Assembly (NCBI GenBank): GCA_964403935.1
Contig: CAYOIB010000005.1
Coordinates: 14,783 to 78,782, forward strand
DNA length: 64,000 nt
Direction of reading: 5' to 3'
Origin: SLLG01 sp964403935
Lineage (GTDB): Bacteria; Verrucomicrobiota; Verrucomicrobiia; Opitutales; Oceanipulchritudinaceae
Below the pieces are notes generated by a model, which saw nothing but the letters and a program-made list of their open reading frames with translations, was not told the origin of the DNA and searched no databases. Every line of letters starts with the position of its first letter. The first letter of the stretch is position 1. Of this stretch, positions 1-8,228 are shown piece after piece. A program made the position numbers and the translations under genes.

Positions 1-545
1 GGAGTGATGGGCACAGGCTTGCCCGCCTCCTTTGGCCGATCCCGCCGATAGACGTAGCGATTCAGCTCTTCAAGGGTCACCACCGCCGGTGCCTCCCTTT
101 CCGCGGTCGAATCAAATGACACCCGGGCAACGGGCGCTTCTTGAACCCAGAGAGCTTCCCGTCGCTGGAGAGCCCGTGGCTGATCCTGCCTGGCGGCACG
201 CACTTGTGAAAGTCGCCCTCGTGGCCTGGCGAGGCGTCCGGAAGCTGGCTCATGCTGCGGGTGGCGCACCCCGCCCAAAGACATCTTCCCGCTGAAAGTG
301 CGCGAGGCCTTCTCCTTCGCTTTCGGCAACGTCACGCCGCGATCAGCTTTCTCCCGCGTGGGATGGAGGATCACTCGGGGCGGAGCGCCGGTAGCGTCCG
401 CGGGTGTCGAGGCTCTACCGAAGGGCATGGGCTTCAGTGTCACAGCCTTCAAAGGAACCGTCGCCCGAAGGTCCGGTTCGAGCCCCGCCCGCACAGGTAA
501 AGCCAGAGTCAGCAGGAGGAGGCCAATCGCCAGACAACGAAACAT
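1..545 (-). CDS. Secreted protein of unknown function, 3'-truncated by window edge
   Basis: A minus-strand frame opens at an ATG at 543-545 and stays open for about 181 codons to the left edge, so the C-terminus is missing. The N-terminus is a textbook Sec signal peptide (MFRCLAIGLLLLTLALPVRA, cleavage expected after ARA). The visible mature part is Arg/Ala/Pro-rich, with no hydrophobic segment and no motif I recognise; a more ordered stretch (residues about 150-180, TLEELNRYVYRR) begins near the edge. It is divergent from thyA with about 115 bp between the starts. The overlapping plus-strand frame is only an upstream extension of thyA and gives no plausible N-terminus. The signal peptide and uninterrupted frame support a real gene; no function can be proposed. 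Confidence 0.6.
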   Translation of the reverse strand, partial: MFRCLAIGLLLLTLALPVRAGLEPDLRATVPLKAVTLKPMPFGRASTPADATGAPPRVILHPTREKADRGVTLPKAKEKASRTFSGKMSLGGVRHPQHEPASGRLARPRGRLSQVRAARQDQPRALQRREALWVQEAPVARVSFDSTAEREAPAVVTLEELNRYVYRRDRPKEAGKPVPIT

Positions 546-660
546 GGCTCCGGAAAATGCGATTTTTTCCTGTAAACATCAAGAGGGGAAATCATCCCTG
601 ACTTCGCGCCTCGCCAAAGAACGCATTGCCAAAGAACACCCGCCTCCCACGATGAACCCC

Positions 661-1461
661 ATGGAGCCTTACCTCGATCTTTTGCGCCACGTTTTTGCAC
701 ATGGAAAAGAGCGGACGGACCGAACAGGCGTCGGCACCCGGTCTATCTTTGGTGCCCAGACGCGCTACGATCTGCGGCAGGGCTTTCCTCTGGTGACGAC
801 AAAGAAGGTTTACACCCGGGGAATCATCCAGGAACTTCTGTGGTTCCTCAAGGGGGACACCAACATCTCCTACCTCCATGAGCACAAGGTCCGGATCTGG
901 GATGAATGGGCCGATGAAAAAGGCGATCTTGGCCGTGTTTACGGAGCCCAGTGGACGGACTGGCGCGCGCCCGACGGACGACGCATTCACCAAATCGACG
1001 CCGTCATCGAGTCCATCCGGAAAAACCCCGGAAGCCGACGACACATTGTCAACGCATGGAACGTCGGTGAACTGGAGGAAATGGCGCTCCCTCCGTGCCA
1101 CACCCTCTTCCAGTTTTACGTCGACCTCGAAACAAAGGAACTCAGCTGCCAGCTCTACCAGCGCAGTGCCGACCTTTTTCTCGGCGTGCCCTTCAACATC
1201 GCCTCCTACAGCCTGCTCACCCTGATGGTGGCGCAGGTTTGCGGCCTGAAGCCCGGGGAGTTCATTCACACGCTCGGGGACGCGCATATTTACAGCAACC
1301 ACTTGGCTCAGGTGAAGACACAACTCGATCGGGTGCCGAGGCCGCTTCCTCGCATGGAAATCGATCCGGCAGTCCGTTCGATCCATGATTTCCGTGAGGA
1401 GCACTTCACACTGGTCGACTACAACCCCCATCCGGCTCTCAAGGGAGCGGTCGCCGTATGA
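661..1461 (+). CDS. thyA: Thymidylate synthase
   Basis: Makes dTMP from dUMP using methylene-tetrahydrofolate and releases dihydrofolate, which the next gene product recycles. The 266-aa length matches the usual 264 aa. Visible motifs: DRTGVGTRSIFG near the N-terminus (phosphate-binding Arg), the catalytic cysteine in ALPPCHTLFQFYV, and the dUMP-binding stretch QRSADLFLGVPFNIASY. The frame is open far upstream, but family alignment places the start at MEPYLDLL (661); an ATG three codons earlier (652) is the alternative. Its TGA overlaps the folA ATG (ATGA at 1458-1461), implying translational coupling. Classical folate-dependent ThyA, not ThyX. Confidence 0.97.
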   Translation: MEPYLDLLRHVFAHGKERTDRTGVGTRSIFGAQTRYDLRQGFPLVTTKKVYTRGIIQELLWFLKGDTNISYLHEHKVRIWDEWADEKGDLGRVYGAQWTDWRAPDGRRIHQIDAVIESIRKNPGSRRHIVNAWNVGELEEMALPPCHTLFQFYVDLETKELSCQLYQRSADLFLGVPFNIASYSLLTLMVAQVCGLKPGEFIHTLGDAHIYSNHLAQVKTQLDRVPRPLPRMEIDPAVRSIHDFREEHFTLVDYNPHPALKGAVAV

Positions 1462-1958
1462 ATTTGAACGCCCCGACTCCCCGCTCCTGGAAAGCCATCG
1501 CCGCTATGGCGGAAAACCGTGTCATAGGAAACGATGGAAAACTGCCCTGGAAGGTGCCGGGCGATCTCAAATGGGTGAAGACATGCACCTATGGCCACGC
1601 GATCGTTATGGGGCGAAAGACCCTCGAATCGATGGGGAAGCCGCTCCCCGGGCGCCTCAACATCGTTCTCTCACAATCTCTACAGGAGATTGAGGGGTGC
1701 CTTGTCCTCCCGGACTTCGAGGCCTTGAAACAGTTCAGAACGGATCGTGAACTCTGGATTTTTGGCGGTGCCAACCTCTATGAACAGGCCCTGCCTTTTG
1801 TGGGCGATCTTTACCTGACCCTCATTCGGGCACAGCCTGAAGGGGACACATTCTTTCCGGAATTCGAGGATCGCTTCAAGCTGGTATCAATTATTGAATC
1901 TTATCCTACCCACGAGATCCGCCACTACAAAAACCAGACGACCGCGCCTCTCGATTAA
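1458..1958 (+). CDS. folA: Dihydrofolate reductase
   Basis: NADPH-dependent reduction of dihydrofolate to tetrahydrofolate, closing the cycle opened by ThyA. The 166 aa is a normal length. Family motifs seen: IAAMAENRVIGNDGKLPW (substrate/Met20 loop), the NADPH-binding VMGRKTLESMGKPLPGR, and the WIFGGANLYEQAL glycine pair with VGDLYLTLI following. The start codon overlaps the thyA stop by 4 nt, so the two are almost certainly cotranscribed. The stop lies 1 bp from the convergent gpsA stop, leaving no room for a separate terminator between them. Confidence 0.96.
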   Translation: MNLNAPTPRSWKAIAAMAENRVIGNDGKLPWKVPGDLKWVKTCTYGHAIVMGRKTLESMGKPLPGRLNIVLSQSLQEIEGCLVLPDFEALKQFRTDRELWIFGGANLYEQALPFVGDLYLTLIRAQPEGDTFFPEFEDRFKLVSIIESYPTHEIRHYKNQTTAPLD

Positions 1959-1959
1959 C

Positions 1960-2958
1960 TCATTCATATTCTACTTTCTGGCACCGGTTCATCAGGTCAT
2001 CCATCGCTTGCCGGACCTCTTTCCCATTGAAGAGAACTGCATTCATCTCCCGCAGGATGGGTGCTTCGATCCCCTTCTCCTCGCAGAGCTTCTGAAAGGC
2101 GCGGGCCGTGTGGTAGCCTTCCACCGTGCGCCCGTCTTCCAGCAGCTCTGAAGCGGACGCCCCACGGGCAATGGCCTCACCAAAAGCCCGATTCCGGCTC
2201 TCTGCCCCGTTACAGGTGAGCGAGAGATCCCCGAAACCGCTGAGCCCGTAAAACGTCTCAGTCCGTCCCCCAAAGCACTTTCCGAGGCGAACCATTTCGT
2301 GCAGGGCCCGCGTCAACAAAGCGGCCTTGCTGTTATCGCCAAGACCCAGCCCATCGCACATCCCGGCGGCGAGCGCGTAAACATTTTTCAGACTCCCTCC
2401 AAGCTCCACCCCGACCAGATCATCCGTCCGGTAGACGCGCAGACCCGAACCGCTCAGAGCTTCCTGCAGATCACAGGCGGCCGAATCATCGCTCATCGCA
2501 AGAACGAGGGCGGACGGCTGCCCCTCCGCAACTTGAGAAGCAAAGGTCGGCCCGCTCAAAACGCCGTGAGCCAGGTTCGGCAAGCTCTCCCCCATCACCT
2601 CCGCCGGCAGCTTTCCGGTGCCCGGTTCAAGACCCTTCGAAAGCGTAAGGACCGTCTTCAAGCGCCAGGCCTTGCCCATCGATGCCGCTACGGTGCCACA
2701 CACCTCCCGAAGAAAGGCCGAGGGGCATGCCAGAATAAGAAGATCGGCCTCCATCAGCGAGGGCGTCAGCTCAAGGCCAAGCTGCAAATCAGACGGGAGC
2801 TTATGGCCCGGTAGATGGCGCTTGTTCTCACGATCCGATGTCAATGCCAAGGCCTGATCCAGCTCGCGAGGCACCAGCGTAACAATGTGGCCAATGCGGA
2901 CGAGGTGGAGCGCCACGGCTGTTCCCCATGCGCCCGCGGGATAGATGCAGATGTTCAT
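1960..2958 (-). CDS. gpsA: Glycerol-3-phosphate dehydrogenase [NAD(P)+]
   Basis: Reduces dihydroxyacetone phosphate to sn-glycerol-3-phosphate for phospholipid synthesis. The 332 aa matches the family. Seen: N-terminal Rossmann segment MNICIYPAGAWGTAVA, KGLEPGTGKLPAEVM, SGPTFASQVAEG, and the catalytic-region SLKNVYALAAGMCDGLGLGDNSKAA with the Lys. The start at 2958 puts the Rossmann strand at the N-terminus as in homologues; the open frame upstream to 3030 is not needed. The first glycine of the usual GxGxWG loop is proline (PAGAWG), an odd substitution in a normally strict motif. Convergent with folA. Confidence 0.94.
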   Translation of the reverse strand: MNICIYPAGAWGTAVALHLVRIGHIVTLVPRELDQALALTSDRENKRHLPGHKLPSDLQLGLELTPSLMEADLLILACPSAFLREVCGTVAASMGKAWRLKTVLTLSKGLEPGTGKLPAEVMGESLPNLAHGVLSGPTFASQVAEGQPSALVLAMSDDSAACDLQEALSGSGLRVYRTDDLVGVELGGSLKNVYALAAGMCDGLGLGDNSKAALLTRALHEMVRLGKCFGGRTETFYGLSGFGDLSLTCNGAESRNRAFGEAIARGASASELLEDGRTVEGYHTARAFQKLCEEKGIEAPILREMNAVLFNGKEVRQAMDDLMNRCQKVEYE

Positions 2959-3085
2959 AATGAAATTTGTCGCTAACAGTCTTTCCAGAACCAAAATTCG
3001 ATAGTCGCATGAAACCCGGACACCCGACACACGCCAAGGAAAACTTACCTTGGCGGATCACAACAGGCCGCCTAGGTTCACCGCA

Positions 3086-3349
3086 ATGATTCGGCGTTTT
3101 TTCATCTGGCGGGCGCAAAAGCGGCTCAGCAAACCCCGCTACAAGATCGACCGTCGAGCTTACCGGGGGCAATTCAATGCGGGCTTCTTCTCCTTCCTTC
3201 ACCGCACCAAGTTCTGGGCGACGGACAACGATACTTACTACCGTCGCCGCAAACGCCGACTCCTGATCGCTGGCGTCATCGGGCTCGGCACGCTCGGTTT
3301 CGTTGTCTGGATCATTTACGAATCCGTTGGTGCCCTCGGCATTTTTTGA
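3086..3349 (+). CDS. Small basic membrane protein of unknown function
   Basis: An 87-aa product starting at ATG 3086 (a TTG at 3050 would add 12 residues). The N-terminal 65 residues are strongly basic and Tyr/Arg-rich (KRLSKPRYKIDRRAYRGQ, YYRRRKRR). They are followed by one hydrophobic helix, LLIAGVIGLGTLGFVVWIIY, which would place the basic part in the cytoplasm. It lies between divergent gpsA and convergent yraN with no close partner. I recognise no family. The composition argues for a real membrane protein rather than a chance frame, but support is only composition and spacing. Confidence 0.55.
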   Translation: MIRRFFIWRAQKRLSKPRYKIDRRAYRGQFNAGFFSFLHRTKFWATDNDTYYRRRKRRLLIAGVIGLGTLGFVVWIIYESVGALGIF

Positions 3350-3370
3350 GAGGATCTCTTCCTCAAGCGT

Positions 3371-3862
3371 TCACGGGCGGAAGTGCTTCCCGAAGAGCGG
3401 AATGCCTCTGTAGTGGTGGACGCAGCTGTCCACCGGAAGATCCAAATTCACCGCCACCACATCAAACCGCACCGTTGTCGGCGACTTTCTCAACTGACTC
3501 AGGTAAGCCTTGGCCGTTCGACGAAGCACTTTGCGTTTCCGCGGCCGAATACTGGCATAGGCATTCAGGGGAGAACCCCTCCGAACCCGCACCTCGACGA
3601 AGACAACCGCCGGCCCCTCCCGCATCACGAGGTCCAGCTCGCCCCGGCCACTCCGCCAGTTCTTGGCCAGCAAGACCATTCCTCCCTTTCGCAAGGCTTG
3701 GACAGCCAGTTCTTCACCCTTATCACCCCGCAGTTGGGCTTCAGTCCTTGAGGATGTCCTGAAGCCGTGGAGGTCGCTGGGGAAGCAGCGTCCGGCCAAG
3801 GCCGGAAACCAACCGTGGAAGCGTCGTTTCAGCCAATTCGCCATGGTTAATGCCTTTGACAT
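3371..3862 (-). CDS. yraN: YraN/UPF0102-family predicted nuclease-fold protein
   Basis: Contains the UPF0102 signature from residue about 45: RGDKGEELAVQALRKGG, LLAKNWRSGRGELDLVM, VVFVEVRVRRG and a late RFDVVAV strand. The fold is restriction-endonuclease-like: the E-x-D (GELDL) and E-x-K positions would bind metal, but here the E-x-K lysine is Arg (EVR). The 163-aa product carries about 40 extra N-terminal residues with basic and aromatic character; an internal ATG at 3844 is a possible start. The biochemical role of the family is poorly defined and has been linked to DNA processing. Convergent with the small membrane protein at 3086. Confidence 0.88.
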   Translation of the reverse strand: MSKALTMANWLKRRFHGWFPALAGRCFPSDLHGFRTSSRTEAQLRGDKGEELAVQALRKGGMVLLAKNWRSGRGELDLVMREGPAVVFVEVRVRRGSPLNAYASIRPRKRKVLRRTAKAYLSQLRKSPTTVRFDVVAVNLDLPVDSCVHHYRGIPLFGKHFRP

Positions 3863-3954
3863 AGAAACCCCCGGACGCCATAGCTTGGCGAGATTTATTT
3901 ATCTGCGCCTCAGGCAATATATCACCCCCTCAGGCCGAATCACTTACCAGGATT

Positions 3955-6198
3955 ATGAAGAGCAATCTCTCCGGCGTGCTCCGGCGCACCCTCCTCCTCA
4001 AGGTCATCTCGAAACCTCAGCCCACGCGCGAGGATGTCGAGTCCATCATCGAACTCACGGCAAACAAGGTGGTGGAGGCCATCGAAGCGCAGTCCATGAC
4101 CCTCTACCTCGTGGAAGACGGGAAGATTGGTTTCAAATACGTTTATTTCTCTCCCACCCTCTGGGAAGATTTCCCGGAGCGGGAGGCGGAGTTTGCCGGC
4201 AAACGTGATACTTTGCTAACGATGAAAATACCCGAGGGAACGGGTGTTGTAGGCAAGGTGATCGCATCGGGGCAGCCCGCCTTCTACTCCTTCGAACAGG
4301 ATGTCGACCGCATCCACTCCCTCTCCAAGCAGACCGGCTTCGAGATCACTTCGATGCTCACTGTTCCTCTCCGCGGGTCCAACCGGATCATCGGCGCAAT
4401 CCAGCTACTGAACAAGGAGCCCTTTGCCGACGACGATGTCTTCACCGATAACGATTTGGCCTTCCTCGAAGAAGTGGCGGAATATTCCGCACCCCTTCTT
4501 CAGCGCATGCTCGATCCCGGGTTTCGACCCGACGATCGCGAAACGGCCAAGTTCATCGCCCGGTTCACCGACAACCGGCTCGTTCTCGATGAGAGCGAGG
4601 TGGAAGTCGACGAAGAGCTGATTGGTGTCGCGGGTGACGGCATTATCCGCCGAACCCATATTCTGCCTTACAAACGTATTGGGGGTCAGGCCGTCGCCGC
4701 TCTGATGACCAATCCGCTGGATTATCCAAACCGCGAAAGCTTTCAGAACGCAACCGACCTGCACATCGAAGAAGTTGTTGTCGCTCCAACCTCTCTGATC
4801 GACGCGCTCCTGAAAAGACATTCCAGCAGCTCAAGTGAAGTTGCCGATGCCCCTCACATCGACAGTGGAGAGATGGCGGAAATCGCCGATGTAATCGGGG
4901 TTGAATACGCCGAAGGTGGCGAAGGCGCGAGCGAGGATGACCTGACAGATGAAGAATCCGCGCCCATCATTCAACTCGCGAACCGCATTGTCGAAGACGC
5001 TTACATTACCGGCGCCTCCGATATCCATATCGAGCCACAGGAAAAGGATTTGATCGTTCGTTATCGGATTGACGGTATCTGTTCGGAAAAGCTCCACCTC
5101 CCGGCAAAAGTAGCCGGTGCTCTCGTGGCCCGGCTGAAGGTGATGGCAGACCTCGACATCGCGGAAAAACGTCTGCCGCAAGACGGACGTATCATTTTCA
5201 AGCGCTATACGAAGAAGAATATCGACATCGACTTGCGCGTTGCCACAGGCCCGATGAACCACGGCGAAAAAGTGGTCATGCGTATTCTTGATAAAACCAA
5301 GTCCGCCCTCCCGATCACCGCTCTCGGCTTCTCTCAGGAGAATCTGGATAAATACCGCGAGTGCATTGTCCAGCCCTACGGAATGATCTTGCACTGCGGG
5401 CCAACGGGTTCGGGCAAATCGATGACCTTGTTCTCGGCCCTTCGCGAAGTGGCGTCACCCGAGGTCAATATTCAGACGGCGGAAGACCCAATCGAATACA
5501 CCGTCCCCGGCATCAACCAGATGCAAATGCACCGGCAGATCGGGCTGACTTTTGCGAAGGCCCTGCGCGCCTACCTCCGAATGGATCCGGATATTATCCT
5601 CGTCGGGGAAATCCGCGACCAGGAAACCGCTGAAATCGCCGTTGAGGCGGCTCTCACCGGTCACCTGCTCTTGTCTACCCTCCACACCAATGACGCTTCA
5701 TCCACCATCGCGCGCTTTACCGACATGGGGATCGAACCTTTCATGATTTCAGCGTCGATGCTCGTCGTTTGCGCACAGCGTTTGATGCGGCGTGTCTGCA
5801 AATCCTGCGGCGTCCGCTACATTCCGACCGGGAATGAAGCCGAGATCATCGAGCGCGCCCTCGATGGCTGGAATGGGGAAATTTACCGTGCGAGCGAACA
5901 CGGCTGCGCCCAGTGTGGAGGCAACGGTATGAAAGGCCGAATTGGTATCCACGAACTCATGCGCAACAACGATGAGATCACAAAGGCGATCAATGCCCGC
6001 GCTGAGACCGCCGAAATCAAACGCATCGCGATGGCTTCGGGAATGAGGACTCTGCATCAAGACAGCATGCTCAAGGTGAAGGAGAACACGTCCACGGTCA
6101 TCGAAGCGCTCGGAACGGTTCCTACGGATCTCTACATCGACAAGAAATACGAGGCGGCCATGAACCAGGCAACGGCTGATATGGCACCAACAATCTGA
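3955..6198 (+). CDS. GAF-domain/PilB-GspE type IV pilus or type II secretion ATPase
   Basis: A 747-aa secretion-superfamily ATPase. Residues about 10-185 form a GAF domain (IPEGTGVVGKVIASGQPAF, TSMLTVPLRG, IIGAIQLLNKE). Residues about 200-290 look like the N-terminal MshEN/T2SSE domain. The ATPase core follows: Walker A GPTGSGKS at residues 482-489, the Asp box (TAEDPIEY), Walker B DIILVGEIRD and the His box GHLLLSTLHTND. A tetracysteine zinc site is formed by CKSC (from 615) and CAQC (about 650). It would energise pilin or pseudopilin assembly at the inner membrane. No pilC, pilT or pilin gene is adjacent. The GAF fusion suggests control by a small ligand (cyclic nucleotide or other), which cannot be identified from sequence. 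Confidence 0.93.
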   Translation: MKSNLSGVLRRTLLLKVISKPQPTREDVESIIELTANKVVEAIEAQSMTLYLVEDGKIGFKYVYFSPTLWEDFPEREAEFAGKRDTLLTMKIPEGTGVVGKVIASGQPAFYSFEQDVDRIHSLSKQTGFEITSMLTVPLRGSNRIIGAIQLLNKEPFADDDVFTDNDLAFLEEVAEYSAPLLQRMLDPGFRPDDRETAKFIARFTDNRLVLDESEVEVDEELIGVAGDGIIRRTHILPYKRIGGQAVAALMTNPLDYPNRESFQNATDLHIEEVVVAPTSLIDALLKRHSSSSSEVADAPHIDSGEMAEIADVIGVEYAEGGEGASEDDLTDEESAPIIQLANRIVEDAYITGASDIHIEPQEKDLIVRYRIDGICSEKLHLPAKVAGALVARLKVMADLDIAEKRLPQDGRIIFKRYTKKNIDIDLRVATGPMNHGEKVVMRILDKTKSALPITALGFSQENLDKYRECIVQPYGMILHCGPTGSGKSMTLFSALREVASPEVNIQTAEDPIEYTVPGINQMQMHRQIGLTFAKALRAYLRMDPDIILVGEIRDQETAEIAVEAALTGHLLLSTLHTNDASSTIARFTDMGIEPFMISASMLVVCAQRLMRRVCKSCGVRYIPTGNEAEIIERALDGWNGEIYRASEHGCAQCGGNGMKGRIGIHELMRNNDEITKAINARAETAEIKRIAMASGMRTLHQDSMLKVKENTSTVIEALGTVPTDLYIDKKYEAAMNQATADMAPTI

Positions 6199-6207
6199 GG
6201 ATGCTGC

Positions 6208-7191
6208 TCAGCCCCCGCTGAAATAGGCGCGCTGTCTGTCCGAAAGAGAAAGCCCCACCCGCTCCATCACTTTCATCATGTCTTCCCAGACCTGGCGCTT
6301 GCTGCGGACGGTGCCCGTGCGAAGGAGGTAACTCGGATGAAAGGTGGGCATGAGCGGGATGCCGTTGAAGCTCTGCCATTGCCCGCGCACACTGCTCATC
6401 TTTCGTTTGGGATCCGGTCCGAGTAAGCCATCCACGGCCGATTTCCCCAAGGCGACAATCACTTTCGGTGCCACAATCTCCACTTGAGCGCGCAGGTAAG
6501 GCAGGCAATAGGCCATCTCCTCTGCGGTGGGTGGGCGGTTCCCCACCGAGGTCGGCATTTCAGGGCGCCAATTCATTATGTTCGAAATATAGACGTCGTC
6601 TCGCGAGATACCCATCGCCCCAATAATCCTGGTAAGCAACTGCCCTGCTGGACCGACAAATGGAACGCCCGCCACTTCCTCGTCCGCCCCCGGTGCCTCA
6701 CCACAGAAGAAGATTTCGGCAGCCGTCGGACCCACGCCAAAGACCACCCGCTTTCCGGGCTTCACCCGCTCATTGCATACCGGACATTCCAGGACGCGCT
6801 GACGCAGCCAGGTCAGCCGGGTTTCCTTATCGCCCTCCGGAAGCTTGAACTCCGGTGCGGCCGGCAGGGGCTTGGGCTGAAGCGCGAAGACTTCCGCTGC
6901 AGCCGGCTGACGGTCCCGGCGGGGAAGACCACTGCCCAACGGTAGCTCCATTTCGCCGGCTTCCTCCGGCTCATGCTTGCTGGAAAGGGTGTCGCCCACC
7001 GATCGCACCGGGGCTTTTCGCGGGGTATCGGCGCGGGCCGCTTCGACAGGAGCCCTGCTGGCAGGCGATGTCGTTGCCCGAATGGCGGCCTCCAGTTCTT
7101 CCAACGTTCCATCCTGCAAAAACAGATGCGTCGTTCCCTCGTCGCGCATCCGCTTTAGCGTAGCCACCACTGCTTCCAGTTCCTCGCGCAT
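6208..7191 (-). CDS. Uracil-DNA glycosylase, family 4-like
   Basis: Excises uracil from DNA in base-excision repair. A low-complexity Pro/Glu/Arg-rich N-terminus of about 130 residues precedes the catalytic domain. Motif A is FFCGEAPGADEE, followed by GVPFVGPAGQLL, the NRPPTAEEMAYCLPYLRAQ segment, and C-terminal HPSYLLR. The iron-sulfur ligands appear as CPVC before motif A and C in AYCLPYL; the third ligand position (the C of the usual KCRPP) is Trp here (NWRPE). Start chosen at ATG 7191 (MREELEA); an upstream in-frame start adds 12 unconvincing residues. Minus strand, 76 bp downstream of the mscS stop, so it could be the last gene of that unit. Confidence 0.92.
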   Translation of the reverse strand: MREELEAVVATLKRMRDEGTTHLFLQDGTLEELEAAIRATTSPASRAPVEAARADTPRKAPVRSVGDTLSSKHEPEEAGEMELPLGSGLPRRDRQPAAAEVFALQPKPLPAAPEFKLPEGDKETRLTWLRQRVLECPVCNERVKPGKRVVFGVGPTAAEIFFCGEAPGADEEVAGVPFVGPAGQLLTRIIGAMGISRDDVYISNIMNWRPEMPTSVGNRPPTAEEMAYCLPYLRAQVEIVAPKVIVALGKSAVDGLLGPDPKRKMSSVRGQWQSFNGIPLMPTFHPSYLLRTGTVRSKRQVWEDMMKVMERVGLSLSDRQRAYFSGG

Positions 7192-7267
7192 GGAATGAAG
7201 GATGCCACCGGGTCTCCGCCCGTCCAACTAAAACAGGTTCTGAAACCAAGACGTCTAACCACCCTCG

Positions 7268-8191
7268 CTACTTTTGGGGATTCGGTCGGCCCTGTTCTTC
7301 CGACGCCTCTTCGCCAGCTTGGTTGTCCGGCGCATCTGAGCCCGTCGGCTGATCGAAATTCCCTGCCTTGAATACGTCCCAAAGAATCGATTGTTCGATA
7401 TAACCCCGCTGCGTGGCCTTTACCGGCACCCGGATAATGAGCTCAACCTCGCCGGCCTTCGGAATCTGAAGGGTGACGCGCGGATCCACCGAAGGCGCAT
7501 CGAGGCCCTGGTGGTCACTGATCCGTCGCATATGCCTCCGGACTTCTTCCAGGTAGGGTCGGCAATGCTTCCGCGCCGCCTCTAAAAGAGCTTTTTGCGC
7601 CCCCCGCCAGTCCTCCTCGCGTTTGAAGGGAACGGTGAAGACGTGGAGCACATAATCATGGGTGTAGCTCTCATTCACGACGGGTTCGGAAACGAAAAGG
7701 CTGTTCGGAAGAACAGTCACCCGCCCCGTGCGCTGGTGGGTGAGCTTGCCAGGTCCGATTTCCATGATCGTCGTTGCAAACAAGTTCTGATCGATGACGT
7801 CCCCGCGGAAGTCTTTGACCTGAATGCGGTCGCCGATCTTGAAGGAGCGCGCTCCCGTTTTCAGGATACTACCCGTAACGCAGAGGATGAGCTCTTTTGT
7901 TGCCACGACCAAAGCCACCGCGATCGCGACAACCGAAAGGGCCAGGGTGCGGAGCTCCGCCCCCCAAATAAAGACCAGCCCCAGGACCAAAAACAGAACA
8001 ATCCCGTTGCGGGTCTGGACCAGCCATTTTCGGCGCATTTCCGGTGAGGCGATACTCCGTCGGATCACGCGCGATGTCACCGCCCGCAGCAGACTCATCA
8101 CCATAACGAGAATAGCGGTGCTGATAAGCAGGCTCAGGAGCGATTCCCGAACAGCAATGTCCCCAAGCCCAAAACCGAGTGTATCATTCAT
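7268..8191 (-). CDS. MscS-family mechanosensitive ion channel
   Basis: A 307-aa inner-membrane protein. Two or three N-terminal hydrophobic helices (LLSLLISTAILVMVMSLL; GIVLFLVLGLVFIWGAELRT; ALSVVAIAVALVVATKELI) precede the MscS beta-domain, marked by FKIGDRIQVKDFRGDVIDQNLFATTIMEI and VTVLPNSLFVSEPVVNES. A cytoplasmic alpha/beta region follows, with a charged, disordered C-terminal tail (about 35 residues). Such channels release solutes on hypo-osmotic shock; many MscS relatives have other gating cues. The gene sits 37 bp downstream of oleB on the same strand and may be read through from it, but no functional link is evident. Confidence 0.92.
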   Translation of the reverse strand: MNDTLGFGLGDIAVRESLLSLLISTAILVMVMSLLRAVTSRVIRRSIASPEMRRKWLVQTRNGIVLFLVLGLVFIWGAELRTLALSVVAIAVALVVATKELILCVTGSILKTGARSFKIGDRIQVKDFRGDVIDQNLFATTIMEIGPGKLTHQRTGRVTVLPNSLFVSEPVVNESYTHDYVLHVFTVPFKREEDWRGAQKALLEAARKHCRPYLEEVRRHMRRISDHQGLDAPSVDPRVTLQIPKAGEVELIIRVPVKATQRGYIEQSILWDVFKAGNFDQPTGSDAPDNQAGEEASEEQGRPNPQK

Positions 8192-8228
8192 GAGACAACC
8201 CCAAAATACTGAATATTTCTCATTCCTA

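Noticed and set aside
298..660. N-terminal extension of thyA (121 extra codons upstream)
   Set aside because: The extension resembles nothing in ThyA and overlaps a minus-strand signal-peptide gene; the family start is at 661.
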